Assembly (NCBI RefSeq): GCF_010093535.1
Contig: NW_022985186.1
Location: 652,254-716,253, forward strand
Reading direction: 5' to 3'
DNA length: 64,000 bases
From: Lindgomyces ingoldianus
Taxonomy: Eukaryota > Ascomycota > Dothideomycetes > Pleosporales > Lindgomycetaceae
The notes beneath the pieces were generated by a model. That model ran no database searches. It was not told where the DNA came from and saw only the letters and a program-made list of their open reading frames with translations. Made by a program: the position numbers and the translations under genes. Positions 1 through 10,905 of the stretch are shown in pieces. Each line of letters starts with the position of its first letter. Position 1 is the first letter of the stretch.

Positions 1-301
1 AGAAGTCATCATCCTCTCGCTTAACTTACTATATCGGGTCAACCCACACACCTTAAAATTTTCCGCACCACTTGTTCTCCTTCTTCTCTACACTACTACT
101 ATGCCTTTCTAACCTAAAACTGCTTGCTGTAAATATAATAAGCCTACCCTTACTAGCATCTAGGCGCTCTCTTATATTAGTTTTAGCCTTTTAAAAATAT
201 AGAAGACTTTTCTTATTCTAATTTTATTAATTAAGTTAATACTTAAGCAGTTGCAAAAATGCAAGAATAAGCCCTAGAAAAAGGCCTGTTGCATAGAGAG
301 A
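1..301. other. AT-rich degenerate sequence
   Basis: No open frame and no recognisable protein similarity. It precedes a RIP-degraded Tc1/mariner transposase and may be the 5' end of the same element, but I could not find a terminal inverted repeat. Confidence 0.4.
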
Positions 302-862
302 CCCCTAAAGCTTAATAAGCGCGCAGAGTGACAATTAGTACAACACTTAAAGCAGTTTTCTTTTAAAACGTACAAAGTACTTGCTACTTTTAGAAAAACA
401 ACAACTGCAATCTGCGTTAATACAGTAAAGCAATACCTACAAAAAAACAAGTACTACACATTTAAACTGCGTGCTAAGCCCTACTTTAAGCCCTCCTATA
501 AGCTTAATTATTGTTACTAAAGTGCTTACATAAAAACCTAAGATAATAATAACTTTAAATGTGTCTACTTCTTTAACAAATTAACTTTTAAAGTAGGACT
601 TGTCTCTACCACCTAATACTGTAAGTAGAAGAAGAGGGCATTGTGTGCGTACAAATCTTAATACCTAAAGCCTACTTTTAAGAGCAGAAGAAGCTTTGTT
701 AGAGTATAGGCAGCTATATCCTAAAATTTTAAGTTAGAGCTAGTTATACTGCCTTAAGGCAAGTAAATAGACTTAAGAAGATACTATAATAAAGTTTTAG
801 CTACTTACACACAGCTATTTTATGCTAAACAGCTGATGAGAAAAGAGAGTTATATGCCATGC
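302..862 (+). pseudogene. Tc1/mariner-type transposase remnant, RIP-degraded
   Basis: One frame (codons beginning at 302, 419, 860) runs about 187 codons without an indel but with many TAA/TAG stops, as expected from C-to-T change. Recognisable blocks in order are a helix-turn-helix-like part (TVKQYLQKNKYYTF), KPYFKPSYKL, the stretch FNKLTFKVGLVSTT that in Tc1-like enzymes surrounds the DE of the second catalytic site, LKPTFKSRRSF, and RYYNKVLATYTQLFYAKQ. In the family these run through the DDE/D catalytic core. The frame ends at TAA 863-865, where the NLR reading frame begins, so the C-terminal third of the transposase is missing. The element appears truncated against the NLR or to have truncated it. 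Family assignment rests on motif order, not a search. Confidence 0.6.
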
Positions 863-3800
863 TAAGAAACGTCCTGGGGAGTATAGCAGTCTTATCTTCT
901 CCTCTCTCTGCTCTCTCACTCAGTAGGCTACTCAATACCCCTATAGAGGACATTGATCAGACATTAGAAGATCTATATGCCATTTTATATATCCCAAAGG
1001 ACCACACCCGGCCTCTCGGTCTGCACCATCCTTCATTCCGCGACTTCCTGCTGAATAATGAGAGGTGCAGCGATCCCAACTTCCTGGTGGATAAGAAGCA
1101 AGCGCACCGGACGTTATTTAATAGGTGTACTCAGCTTATGCACACTTGTCTTAAAAGAGATATCTGTGGTGTAGGTGCTGCCGGTGTGTTTGTGACTGAT
1201 ATAAGCAACAGTCTAGTTGAGCAATGCATCCCTCCGGAGCTTCAGTATGCATGTCTCTACTGGGTCGAGCATCTTAGACAAGGCGATGTCCAACTTCATG
1301 ACGACGAACAAGTTCACCAATTCCTTCAGAAGCATTTCCTCCACTGGCTTGAAGCTCTTAGCCTGATGCGGAAGACATCCGAAAGCATTCTAGCGATAAA
1401 TTTGTTGGAGTCTACCGTTATAGTAAGGAACTTCTTCTTGGGCTAAGTGAATTCGAACTAATGTAGAAAGGCTGATCAAAGTTCCCGCTTCCGTCCATTC
1501 ATCTATGATGCAAAACGATTTACTTTACACAACCGATCTATCATCGAGGCTGCGCCTCTTCAAATATATTGTTCGGCTCTCATGTTTGCACCGGAGGGGA
1601 GCATCATTCGCGGACAATTCAAGGACCAAATACCTCTTTGGATCTGTGCCATGCCAAGAATGCCAAAAGAGTGGAGCCCTTTAGAGCAGACGCTCCGGGG
1701 CCACACGGGCTGGATCTGGAGCGTAAAGTTCTCCAACGACAGCAAGGTCGCATCAGGGTCTGCTGACAAGACTGTGCGGGTATGGAACATCGCCACAGGA
1801 CAACTCGAGCAGACACTACAAGGCCACGTAGGTCGGGTCTGGGGCGTGGCGTTCTCGCCGAACGGGAAAAGGATGGTGTCAGGGTCAGATGATGAGACAG
1901 TGCGGCTATGGAACGTCACCACAGGTCTACTCGAGCAGACACTACAAGGCCACGCAGGCCCGGTCTGGAGCGTGGCGTTCTCACCGGATGGAAGTCGGGT
2001 GGCGTCAGGATCTGAGGATATCACAATACGGGTATGGAACGCGGCCTCAGGGCAAGTTGAGCAGGTTCTAGAAAACCATGCGGGTATGGCGTACAGCGTG
2101 GCGTTCTCACCAGACAGCAGCAAGGTAATATCAGGGCATAGTGACCAGACCGTACGCATATGGGACATTACTACAGGAACAGTCGAGCAGAGGCTGGAAG
2201 GCCACGCAGGCTTAGTCTGGAGCGTGGCGTTCTCGCCGGACGGTAGCAGGGTGGCATCAAGCTCCGAGGATAAGACCGTGCGGATATGGAACGCCGCCAC
2301 AGGGCAAGTCGAGCAGACGCTGCAGGGCCACACAGCCGAGGTCTTTGGGATAGCATTCTCTCACGACGGCAGTAAGCTGGCGTCAGGCTCTAAAGATAAG
2401 ACTGTGCGGCTATGGAGCGTTGCTACGGGGCAAGTCGAGCAGACACTCGAGGGCCACACAGGCTGGGTGGGTACAGTGGCGTTCTCAATTGATGGAAGTC
2501 GAGTGGCTTCAGGATCTGGCGACCAGACTGTACGGCTATGGAACGCGGCTATAAGGCAAATCGGGGAGACACTAGATGCACATACAGCCTCCGTCGGTAG
2601 CGTGGCATTCTCTCGGGACGGAAGTCGGGTGGTGTCAGGGTCTGCTGACAAGACTGTGCGGGTATGGAATGCGACCACAGGGCAAGTTGAACAGATACTA
2701 GAGGGCCATACGGGCTCGGTCAGTAGTGTAGCGTTTTCTCCTGATGGAAGTCAAGTGGTATCAGGATCTGCCGACAAGACCGCTCGGGTATGGGAAGTCG
2801 CTATAGGAGAAGTTAAGCAGACGCTCGTAGGCCATACGGCCTCGGTCAGCGGTGTAACATTCTCTCCGGATGGCAGAAGGGTAGCGACAGGGTCTGCGGA
2901 CCAGAGCGTGCGAGTATGGAACGTCACTACTGGTCAAGTCGAACAGACGCTCGAGGGCCACATAGGCTCGGTCGGTATCGTAGCATTCTCACCAGACGGT
3001 AGCAAGGTGGCGTCAGGCTCTGATGATAAGACCGTTCGGATATGGAATGTAGCCACAGGAGAAGTCGAGCGGACGCTCTGGGGATACGTAGGCTGCGTAG
3101 TGCTCTCGCCAGACGGAAAGAGCGTGGTGTCCGAGTCGGATGATGAGACAGTGCAGCTATGGAACGTTGCCACGGGACACATCGAGCAGACGCTCGAGGG
3201 CCATACAGGCAGGATTTGGAGTGTGGCGTTTTCGCCCGACGGAAATCGGGTGGCGTCAGGATCTGGCGACAGTACAGTGCGGGTATGGAACGCGGCCTCA
3301 GGGCAAGTTGAACAGATTCTAGAGGACGGTACTAGTTGGGCATACAGGGTAGAGTTCTCTCCAGACGGCGGTAAGGTGATATCAGAGCATAGCGACCAGA
3401 CAGTGCGCGAATGGGACATTACTACAGGAGCAGTCGAGCAGAGGCTAGACGGCCACGCAGGCTCGGTTTGGAGCATGGCGTTCTCGCCGGACGGTAGCAA
3501 GGTGGCGTCAGGCTCTGACGATAACACCGTACAGATATTGAACGTCGCCACAGGGCAAGTCGAGCAGACGCTGCAGGGCCACGCAGGTCAGGTCTGGAGC
3601 GTAGCGTTCTCGCGGGATGGAAGCCGGGTGGCGTCAGGATATGACAGTGCAGTGCGGGTATGGAACGTGGCCTCAGGGCAAACCGAGCAGATTCTAGAAG
3701 ACTATGCTGGTATGGCCTACAGTGTGGCGTTCTCACCAGACGGCGGTAAGGTTATATCAGGGCATAGCGACCAGACAGTACGGGTATGGAACATCACTAC

Positions 3801-4002
3801 AGGAGCAGTTGAGCAGACGCTAGAGGGCCACGCAGACTCGGTCTTGAGCGTGGCGGTTTCGCCGGACGGTAGGAAGGTGGCGTCAGGCTCCGAGGATAAC
3901 ACCGTGCATATATGGAACGTCGCCAAAGGGCAAATTGTATCTGCCAATTACCAGGTTGGGATTATAAAGTTCTGGACTGGGGTTGAAGCAGGCATTATTT
4001 AG
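859..4002 (+). CDS. NLR (NWD/HET-E-like), 3' part: post-NACHT region plus 18 WD40 repeats
   Basis: The first block (859-1422) encodes the helical region that follows NACHT in fungal NLRs (LSRLLNTPIEDIDQTLEDLY, LHHPSFRDFLLN). The second reads FIYDAKRFTLHNRSIIEAAP, then 18 WD40 units of about 42 residues from 1681 to about 3934, with core VAFSPDGSxVASGSxDxTVRxWN, and a short tail. Both blocks share a frame but are separated by TAA at 1444 and 1459. A 48-nt intron at 1423-1470 (GTAAGG, CTAAT at 1458-1462, AAG acceptor) would join them in phase as about 1031 residues. AAG is a weak acceptor, so a degenerate junction is possible. The NACHT domain with its Walker motifs is absent: upstream is a Tc1 remnant, and 859 is only the first Met in the surviving frame. 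In intact relatives WD40 repeats act as the ligand-sensing part in heterokaryon incompatibility or innate defence. It is probably a truncated gene. Confidence 0.72.
1681..3934 (+). repeat. Tandem WD40-coding repeats, about 126 bp each, with higher-order duplication
   Basis: There are eighteen units. Units 12 and 16 are a few codons short. A rare variant ending SDQTVRxWDITTG occurs at units 4, 14 and 17, preceded each time by a unit ending VRVWNAASGQ or VASGQ. This indicates that blocks of several units, not only single units, were copied within the gene. Confidence 0.85.
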
Positions 4003-5297
4003 AACTACAATTCTGATAACCCTTCATTTAGCGGCTTTTTTTTTTTTTTTTTTTTTGGGAGAGTTTCTAGAGAACCTACCCTTCAAAGGTTTGCCGATCT
4101 TCTTCTGAAACCGTCTACACCCATTGTATTTACTATGGATTAGTCGCATGTACTATGTTACCGTGGAATATGTATCTCATGGCTAGAGCTGATCGATGAT
4201 GGAGGGCACGGAGCTGCAACCCGTCAATTAGATGGTGAGAACCAAACTATGTCATCTCCGGCGTGGGCAGGTAGTGGAGGGAGCCTGGTCGGCGCTTCTC
4301 GTTTGACGTTTAGTTGGAGGGTAGCGTCGTCTGCCTCAGTGAGCCCCGGATTGACATAATCCTATCGCACGGTTAGATCTGATTGACGATAGAGGGCACA
4401 TGAAGAGGTTCTCTCATGAGCTGAGAAGGGGTCATAGGGTAGGCGAGTCGACAAGGTATTGAGATCCAAACAAGGTGAATTGTACCAGTGTATTGTAAGG
4501 TCTCTAAGGAGCGAGAGAGAGCCCTGGGCTGACTACATATTGTACGTGAAAGGAGCTAGTCCTAGTGAGTGAATAGTGCAGTACATGGGTATGGTATCGC
4601 GTGATACACGTGCGACAGAGGTGCGAGTCGTCAACTAGGTCGCGAGAACCAAACTAGTAGGCAAATCAAAGGTGTAGGGTCTAGGTTTAGAAGCTTAAGA
4701 GGGCTCTAAGCTAACTATATAGGAAAAGGACTAAAAGAACACGTGCCCAAACTCGCTTCGTTAGACCCAGAGTGTTTCCGCAACGATGTGAGTTGATTCT
4801 CCAGGATTCGAACGCAATCAATAGGACAACAGGGTCTGAACTCGCTATTATATGCGGATTTCTTCAAGGCCCTCTCCAGACCATGTATAGGAAACGTTCA
4901 AAAATGTGATCCGGAACTCGTGGGGAATCTCATTTAATGAGTGACGCACCTAGCCTCCCGGCGGCTGGAGCAGGGCCTATAAGATAGACGTAGATGCGGG
5001 TTCACGTCCACGCAATGTTAAAATATCTAGGGCCGATGGTCGTGAACCGCGACGGCACACTGAGTTGCATTATGAATTGGGAAAACATGATGGAGATGGA
5101 GCGGCCCAATAGGCTGCGGGTGCTGGGGAAGCAGAATCAGCTGCGGCAGGAGGCGCTGAAGACGACGGAGGAGGGTGCGAAGTAAGTGGTGTTTGGAGCA
5201 TTGAATAAAATGATGCTGTGTGGAGAGGAGTGGTGTGTATGCCATGAGATGGATTGAACGCAAGGTTTGGGTGCCCCTCCCTCTTTATTCTCACTGC
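4003..5297. other. Intergenic region with poly-T tract and short direct repeats
   Basis: A run of T lies at about 4037-4056, just after the NLR stop codon. A roughly 30-bp segment containing GAGAACCAAACTA occurs at about 4220-4250 and again at about 4630-4655, and GATxGAxGATxGAGGGCAC recurs near 4190 and 4385. Open frames here are short and show no protein character, so this looks like old non-coding repeat sequence. Base composition is balanced, unlike the RIP regions. Confidence 0.4.
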
Positions 5298-7923
5298 TCA
5301 AAACCCGTTGCGTACCGAAGACGGCGTTTGCCCGCGGGCATCCCGGACGTCCTGCTTCGCACCCGCTTCCACAAGCCACTTGAAGAAGACGCGGTGCCCA
5401 TGTAAAGCCGCGACATGCAGCGGCGTGAGGCTCTCGCCATCGCAGTCATCCAAGCTAGCGCCCCTTGCGTGGAGCAATCGCCCCATGTCGTGGTCGCCCT
5501 GCTTCGCAGCCACCATCATCGGCGTCCATCCATCCTTAAACCTGGCGGTGCATCTGGCGCCCCCCTCCACCAGCGCTCTGACAGCCTCCAAATTCCCGGA
5601 TGCGATGGCGTGGTACAGAGGCGGATCTAGACCTCGGCCAGAGACATTTGGATCAGCCTTGTAGCTCAGTAACTTGCGGATCGCAGAGGCATTGCCTTTA
5701 CGCGCGGCGACGTCGAGGGGGGTGAGGATGACTTGGCTGAGAGTGTTGGGGTCTGCGCCCGCCTCGAGGAGAGCATCCAGCACGCCGTCGTCGGTGTTCT
5801 CGTCGCTGATGGCGAAATGCAGAGGCGTCCATCCACCCGCATCTGGTGAGGATGGATCAGCGCCAAATGCTAAGAGCAGGTTGGTCATCTCCAGGCCTTT
5901 TCCCATCACAGCGGTGCAGATCGGCGACCAGCCGTTCTTGTGCGATGCGTTGACAATGGCGCCGGCTTCGATAAGCTCTACTACTGCGTCCATGTGGCCC
6001 TTGTCTACGGCCAGCGACAAGGGGCTTTGGCCGTTCATTTCGAAGGCATTGATGTTTGCTCCTGCTTCGATGAGGACGGGGAAGAGGGTTCTCTGGTCGG
6101 CCGCGGCTGCAACGTGTAGTGCCGTCCAGCCTCTTGAGTCGACCGTGTTGACGTTCATGTGAGCTAAATATCTCCGGCAGTCGTCAACGTTTCCGTCATT
6201 GACCGCTTGGTGGAGCGGCATCTGCGCTAGATCATGCGCCGCTTCAGGCCGCGTGCTCTGTGTCATCATGTAATGCAGTTCAGTGGATTGCTTCCCGCTC
6301 AACAGCTCTTTCGAAACAGGGTTCTCGTGCAGCAGAAGCCATTCTGATTTCTCCGCTTTGTACGCTTCTTCCGTCTCGCCCACCGCCAGCGTGAGGCAAA
6401 CCCAGGCTTCGAGATCTTCAGCCCTGGTAAAGCGTTCGACGAGCAGACCGACTCGGGAGAAATGACGCTTGGGGACGAGCGGTTCGTCAGCGAGAAGATA
6501 CGCGTTGCCCTCCCGGACAGCCTGTCTGAAAAGTTCCACGCTTTCCGGACTTTCCTTCTGTGTCTGCTCGCTGATAAATCCAACAGAGAGTGCTCGCTCG
6601 GCGAAATCGCTCTCCAGCGCTAGAACAAGAGCCTCCGGTTTGCTGGGTATGATGGAGAGCACCTTCGTTGCCATCCACGACCGCTGCATCCCGCGCGGCT
6701 TCCACGTCGCGGCTTCTATTATCTTGCAATCAACAAGTCCATTGAAGACTGAGGGCGCCCATCCGGGAATCGAAGCTCTCGGAGGACCATGAAATAATGC
6801 AAGCCGTGTTGCATGATACTTCTGGGTTGTATACAGCTTGTTCATTGCTTGTTGGATGTCGTAACTTGTCTTCCATTCGACGCCCATGGTTGGGAACAAC
6901 GCCCGGGCATAGTCTAGACGGTCCCATGCTTCGCGGTACCCGCACCCGATAGCGACATCTGGTAGCGATATGCCGATCTCGTCATTGCGTTGGAGCCGGG
7001 CGAAGGTCTTAGCAATGCTGGGGTATTTGCCCGGTGCATCGGTTTTGTAGTCTTCACCTGCTTCTATGAGGGCAAGACTCTTCAGACGCTCGACGAGGCT
7101 AGTGAAACTGACGAAGTCGCTTTTGGTAGCGATAAGGGTGTTCATAGCTAGTTTAATTTCTTGATACGTCCACATCCGAGTCATCCAAGCTATTCATTCC
7201 TTAGCACAAAACTACTTGATTTTGAGTCCACTTACTGCCAAGACAATTGACTGCGGCGACTTTGACAGGGTCGTTCGAGTTCAGTCGTAGGCAGAGTGCG
7301 TCGAATATAACCACATATTTCGCCTGGCGGTAAACGTCAGCCATTGCGTTGATGAGCATTCCCTTCAGCTCTTCCTCTAGTAGACTGAGGGCTCGTTTTC
7401 CGCCGGGAATCGCAAGACTATCCGTCCATACCCAGCGGACTCCAAGCCGTTCGACCTTGTCGAAAACCTGCTTCAACAAACTCTTATGCAACCCTCGATT
7501 ATCGTCATCAGCTCCGAGCCCTTGGGACCAGACATGTGATAATGCAGCAAATCCTTCCTTCGGATTCGTACAAAACTGCCCTTGTCTGTTGACACAGAGA
7601 GCGCCTAGTCTGCTTGCCGAGTCCTGAACGTCTTCCAAAGACGGTTTAACGAAATTCGCAGTGTCCATGCTTCCTTGGACATGAAAGGACACGAGCCTAC
7701 CCAGGGCGGCGCCGGGGAGGACATCTAAGTCATTAAAAATATCATCTAACTCTTTCTCAGTCCAGTAGCAGAATTCGTTCATAGACGTTGTTCTCGCGAT
7801 CGGTTCGGATACACCTTTATTCAGAAGATACTGCCTCACCGCGCGATTGTTCGGCTTTCTTCGTTCCCGTGTCGGATACCCGTCAAGGGCGTTTCGAAGG
7901 GCTGATAGGTCATACGATGCCAT
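5298..7923 (-). CDS. HET-domain protein with C-terminal ankyrin repeats (two exons)
   Basis: Exon 1 is 7923-7236, the intron 7235-7190 (46 nt: GTAAGT, branch GCTAAG, ATAG), exon 2 7189-5298, giving 859 residues. Splicing restores LGTWMTRMWTYQEIKLA, a HET signature that neither exon encodes alone. The HET domain covers about residues 115-245, with ALSHVWSQGLG, WVWTDSLAIPGG and MWTYQE matching the three conserved HET blocks. About nine ankyrin repeats fill residues 550-855 (GWTALHVAAAADQ, NGQSPLSLAVDKGH, GGWTPLHFAI). In the family HET domains trigger heterokaryon-incompatibility cell death and ankyrin repeats bind partners; the partner here is unknown. The start ATG at 7923 is the first in frame and is followed by a well-formed N-terminus. 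There are no RIP-type stops, so the gene looks intact. It lies beside an NLR, a usual pairing in fungal allorecognition loci, but transcribed in the opposite direction. Confidence 0.87.
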
Positions 7924-8729
7924 TTCAACATTAAATAGAAATGAAGGTTTGCGGAAAGAAAACTAGTCAGGCTGAAGGAGACCTAAATACCCTGTACGCT
8001 TCGTCCCAGCCTCGTAACTCAGCTCATATGCCCCGCGCTATCCGGTGACACAGCAATACTTGTTTCAGCCACTCGATTCAGCCACTCGAGTTGCACTAAC
8101 ACTGTGTTCAGTATTCCGAATTGCGATCCCAAACTTTGTGATACTGTAGTCCAACAGTGCTCTTCGAAGTTCGGAACCTAGCCAACTAATGTAGGAATAG
8201 AGGGCATCTGGAACGCCAGTGCGGGGTACTTCCACCAGACTCGGTTGGGCTGCTTGGCAACGTCCTCTACAGTCCTCCAGGGAGAAGTGAAGACCTCAAT
8301 CCATACCGCGTAAATTGGTACTGCCTCTCTACAATAGAAAGGTTTAGTCTTTAAAAGCATTTTAGAATCTAAAGTCCGCTTAGATTGTTCTTAGAAATCT
8401 AGTTTATAAGCTGTTAATTATTCTCTATTGCTTTAACAATTCCTTCCGCTTCTTTTAGAACTATAGTATTATATAAAAACTTAATGTTATTATTGCTAAT
8501 AATGTATTTATAAACAATGTCTTATGTTGTACATTTTAAATGTCTTTAAAATAACTATAATATAGACTAGAAAGCTCTCTACTAATATATCTAATATAAT
8601 AGCTATATTTTTTATTTTTCAATTAAAGCCCTTCTTTTTTAGACCGTATTCTAATAATATACAATATAAAAAAAATAAAATATAAAAAGTAAACTTCAAG
8701 TTTAAAAATAACTAGTTTTAAGCTTTTAG
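7924..8729. other. HET upstream region grading into an AT-rich isochore
   Basis: Up to about 8340 the composition is balanced and should include the HET promoter; I see no clear TATA or CCAAT element. A short minus-strand frame (8178-8360) ends in WWKYPALAFQMPSIPTLVG but cannot be assigned. From about 8350 the sequence becomes strongly AT-rich with no gene. Confidence 0.45.
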
Positions 8730-8859
8730 TGTAAGAACAAAGCTTTATACCACTGCGCTAATACAACTAAATAGTGTGAATAGTCAACTAATAGTTAATC
8801 TTGTGTATAGAATAATAGTATATATACCTGTTGCACGTAAGCGCTATCTTAGCCTTACA
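8730..8859 (-). mobile_element. RIP-degraded solo LTR of the miniature LTR family
   Basis: Read in reverse complement it matches the 127-bp LTRs at 54602 and 55026 along its length (TGTAAGGCTaAGATaGCGCTTACG, then TATATATACTATTCT, then TTGATTATTC-like sequence), with differences mostly transitions. It begins TGTAAGAAC and ends CCTTACA on the plus strand. Flanks TTTAG and TTTTA are not a clean duplication. Confidence 0.6.
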
Positions 8860-8991
8860 TTTTATGTGCTTAGTAAATTTTATAGCATTATTATACACAC
8901 TTAAAGCTTACTAAGTTGTATAAAAAACTTTATTACATTTACTTAAGAAAAGGTTTTACTTAAGAATTATAAAAAATAAAATAGTTACTAC
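8860..8991. other. AT-rich spacer
   Basis: No features recognised. Confidence 0.4.
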
Positions 8992-9168
8992 TGTAGAGGA
9001 TCAAATAGCCTGGCAGTAGCTGTTTAGAAGATCGGATGAAGTGACTCTGCTACCTAAGAGAGTTGAAAGCTCTCCTTATATACACCGAGCTTCGGAACAT
9101 GCTATCTCCAGATCCCGAGCCGCGCCCCAGGCTCCGAGCCCCAGCCAAGGCTCTTAGTGTACGCGACA
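8992..9168. mobile_element. Solo LTR, 177 bp, TSD ACTAC
   Basis: It starts TGTAGAGGATC, ends ACGCGACA, and is flanked by ACTAC at 8987-8991 and 9169-9173. GC content is much higher than the surroundings, so it is younger or less mutated. A degenerate relative lies at about 57551-57730. Orientation cannot be set without an internal region. Confidence 0.72.
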
Positions 9169-9488
9169 ACTACTAAATAATTAAAGTTATTTTAAAATAG
9201 TTATAAAATAGTAATTGATTTTTACACAAAGAACAATGTAAAGAATTTAGGCTAAGATTTTCTTACTTTATAAAATTATACTATACTTTCTATAATAAAT
9301 AACGTCTTTTATTACTTTAGAAAAGCGGTATTAGAAACCTAAGAATATAACATACTAATTATTAAATATTTCGTTTTTAATTAAGATCTTCATATAGCAT
9401 TTTAATTAAAGTTTAATAAAAAATATATTTAAAGAGTTTTTTAACATTTTATAATAAAATAAGAAGAATTGCTTCTTAAGTAAAGAAT

Positions 9489-9576
9489 TGTTACAATCCT
9501 TGCTTCGTGGAAGCACGCGGGCTCGCATGAACTCGTTCAAGGCGGGGTTACGTTGGTCCAACCGTAGACTGTAACA
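9489..9576. mobile_element. Very short LTR-like insertion, 88 bp, TSD AGAAT
   Basis: It begins TGTTACAATCC and ends GACTGTAACA, so the two ends are inverted repeats of each other (TGTTACA/TGTAACA). It is flanked by AGAAT at 9484-9488 and 9577-9581. The GC-rich body stands in AT-rich sequence. It may be a very short solo LTR or an internally deleted one. Confidence 0.55.
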
Positions 9577-9767
9577 AGAATTTACATTAAATAAAAATTG
9601 TTTAATAAATGCTACTTTGTATTTAATAAATTTTTATTATTAATTAGGCTTGCTGTACTTATATATTTAGTTTCTAAGAACGCTAGCTTTTTTTTAAGCT
9701 TAATGTATTTAGTACAACCATTTCTTTAAGTAATATAGTATATATAATAACTTAACAAGCGGGTTCT
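9577..9767. other. AT-rich spacer
   Basis: No features recognised. Confidence 0.35.
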
Positions 9768-10245
9768 TAACAAGCAGGTTCTAAATTAGCTTTCTAAAAA
9801 GTATAATATATACTCTATAGTATAATGTAGCTTCTAATTACGTGTAGCTTAAATTAAAGCTCAAGTTGTAGAGCTGTAGCTTGTGTAGCTTGTTGTCTTT
9901 GCAGGAATTTCTTAGCGTATTAGAGAGCTCTAGGGCTGCTTTACTCAGCAGCTAAGGAACATCTTGCTGCCTCTACCTCTACCACTGCAAATATTAATGC
10001 AGTACATGTAATCCCTTAACAAGCAGGTTCTTAATTAACTTTCTAAAAAGTATAGTACGCTGTGCATAGTATGCTGCAACTTCTAATTACGTGCAGCCTG
10101 AATTAAAGCTCTAGTTGTAGAGCTGCAGCTATGTAGCTTGTTGTGTTAGCAGGAATTTCTTAGGTTGTTTGGGAGCTCTAGGGCTGCCTTACTTAGCAGG
10201 TAAAGAACATCTTGCTCTTTAGCTGCCTCCACCTCTCTCTATCGC
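9768..10245. repeat. Direct duplication, two units of about 225-255 bp
   Basis: The stretch starting AACAAGCAGGTTCT near 9768 recurs at about 10018. Both copies contain TTCTAATTACGTG.AGC, GCAGGAATTTCTTAG and GAGCTCTAGGGCTGC, in order. Differences are mainly transitions. No coding content seen. Confidence 0.7.
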
Positions 10246-10488
10246 CGCAAAGACTCGATCATAACCTATCGCAGCCTCCCGCACCGCCTGCAACTATTCA
10301 CCTACTTAATTCTATAGATGATAGCCTTTAGGATAAGGTTCTTCTTGCTGCTGTTACAGATCTCTTAACTGTTTTGCTTACACAACTGCTAGTTTCGCTT
10401 CTTCAACAGCTGTTTAAATATAATAGGCTAATGCCTAAGAGTATTAGTACGAGATTAGCTAGCAGCATTAGGAAAAGCATAAAGTAAA

Positions 10489-10620
10489 TAGCAGCAAAGT
10501 ACAGCAAATTGCGGCAAACTAAAGCAACTTGCAGCAAACCACATCAAATTGCAGTAAACTATAGGAAATTGTAGCAAACTCTAGCAAACTACAGCAAACT
10601 GCAGCAACTTGCAGCAATCC
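10489..10620. repeat. 10-bp tandem array, about 13 units
   Basis: The consensus is close to TGCAGCAAAC, with constant 10-bp phase and variants such as TGCGGCAAAC, TAAAGCAACT, CACATCAAAT and TGTAGCAAAC. The strict period suggests replication slippage. No coding role is visible. Confidence 0.85.
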
Positions 10621-10654
10621 CTTGTAGACATTAGTTGTGTTGCAAGTAGCTCAA

Positions 10655-10905
10655 CATATAGAGAGGGTCCTAGAGGGGTAATGCCTATAGAAAAAAAGCT
10701 GCTTTATATACTACTATATATATTACTATATCTACTACTGTTATATACCTCTTGCTATTCTAAGCTTTGCCTATGTATAGAGAGGATTCTAGAGAGGGGA
10801 ACGCTTCTAGAAAAATGTTGCTTTATATACTACTATTATAAACCTCTTACTATTCTAAGCTCTACCTACGTATAGAGAGAGTCTTAGAGAGGGAACGCCT
10901 TTAGA
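10655..10905. repeat. Degenerate tandem triplication, about 95-120 bp units
   Basis: Three copies start TATAGAGAG near 10657, 10776 and 10870, each followed by a run such as TCCTAGAG or TTCTAGAGAGGGG, then GAAAAA. The first two continue with GCTTTATATACTACTAT and CTATTCTAAGCT. The third copy is cut short. Confidence 0.65.

Noticed and set aside
820..858. Upstream extension of the NLR as ADEKRELYA before the Met at 859
   Set aside because: It resembles NLR family sequence for nine residues, but the same bases fit the Tc1 frame, which continues unbroken from far upstream. The true junction cannot be fixed here.
1560..3947. Several long minus-strand frames opposite the WD40 gene
   Set aside because: They repeat with the 126-bp WD40 period and are antisense shadows of it. 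The plus strand carries the recognisable WD40 sequence.
4994..5185. Small plus-strand frame just downstream of the HET gene stop
   Set aside because: No recognisable domain or supporting signal. Overlapping frames on both strands are equally long.
8178..8360. 60-codon minus-strand frame upstream of the HET gene
   Set aside because: Its end looks protein-like, but I can name no family, and it runs out into AT-rich sequence. Not enough to call a gene.
10609..10875. 88-codon frame across the tandem repeats
   Set aside because: The sequence is low-complexity (Leu/Tyr runs) and produced by repeats.
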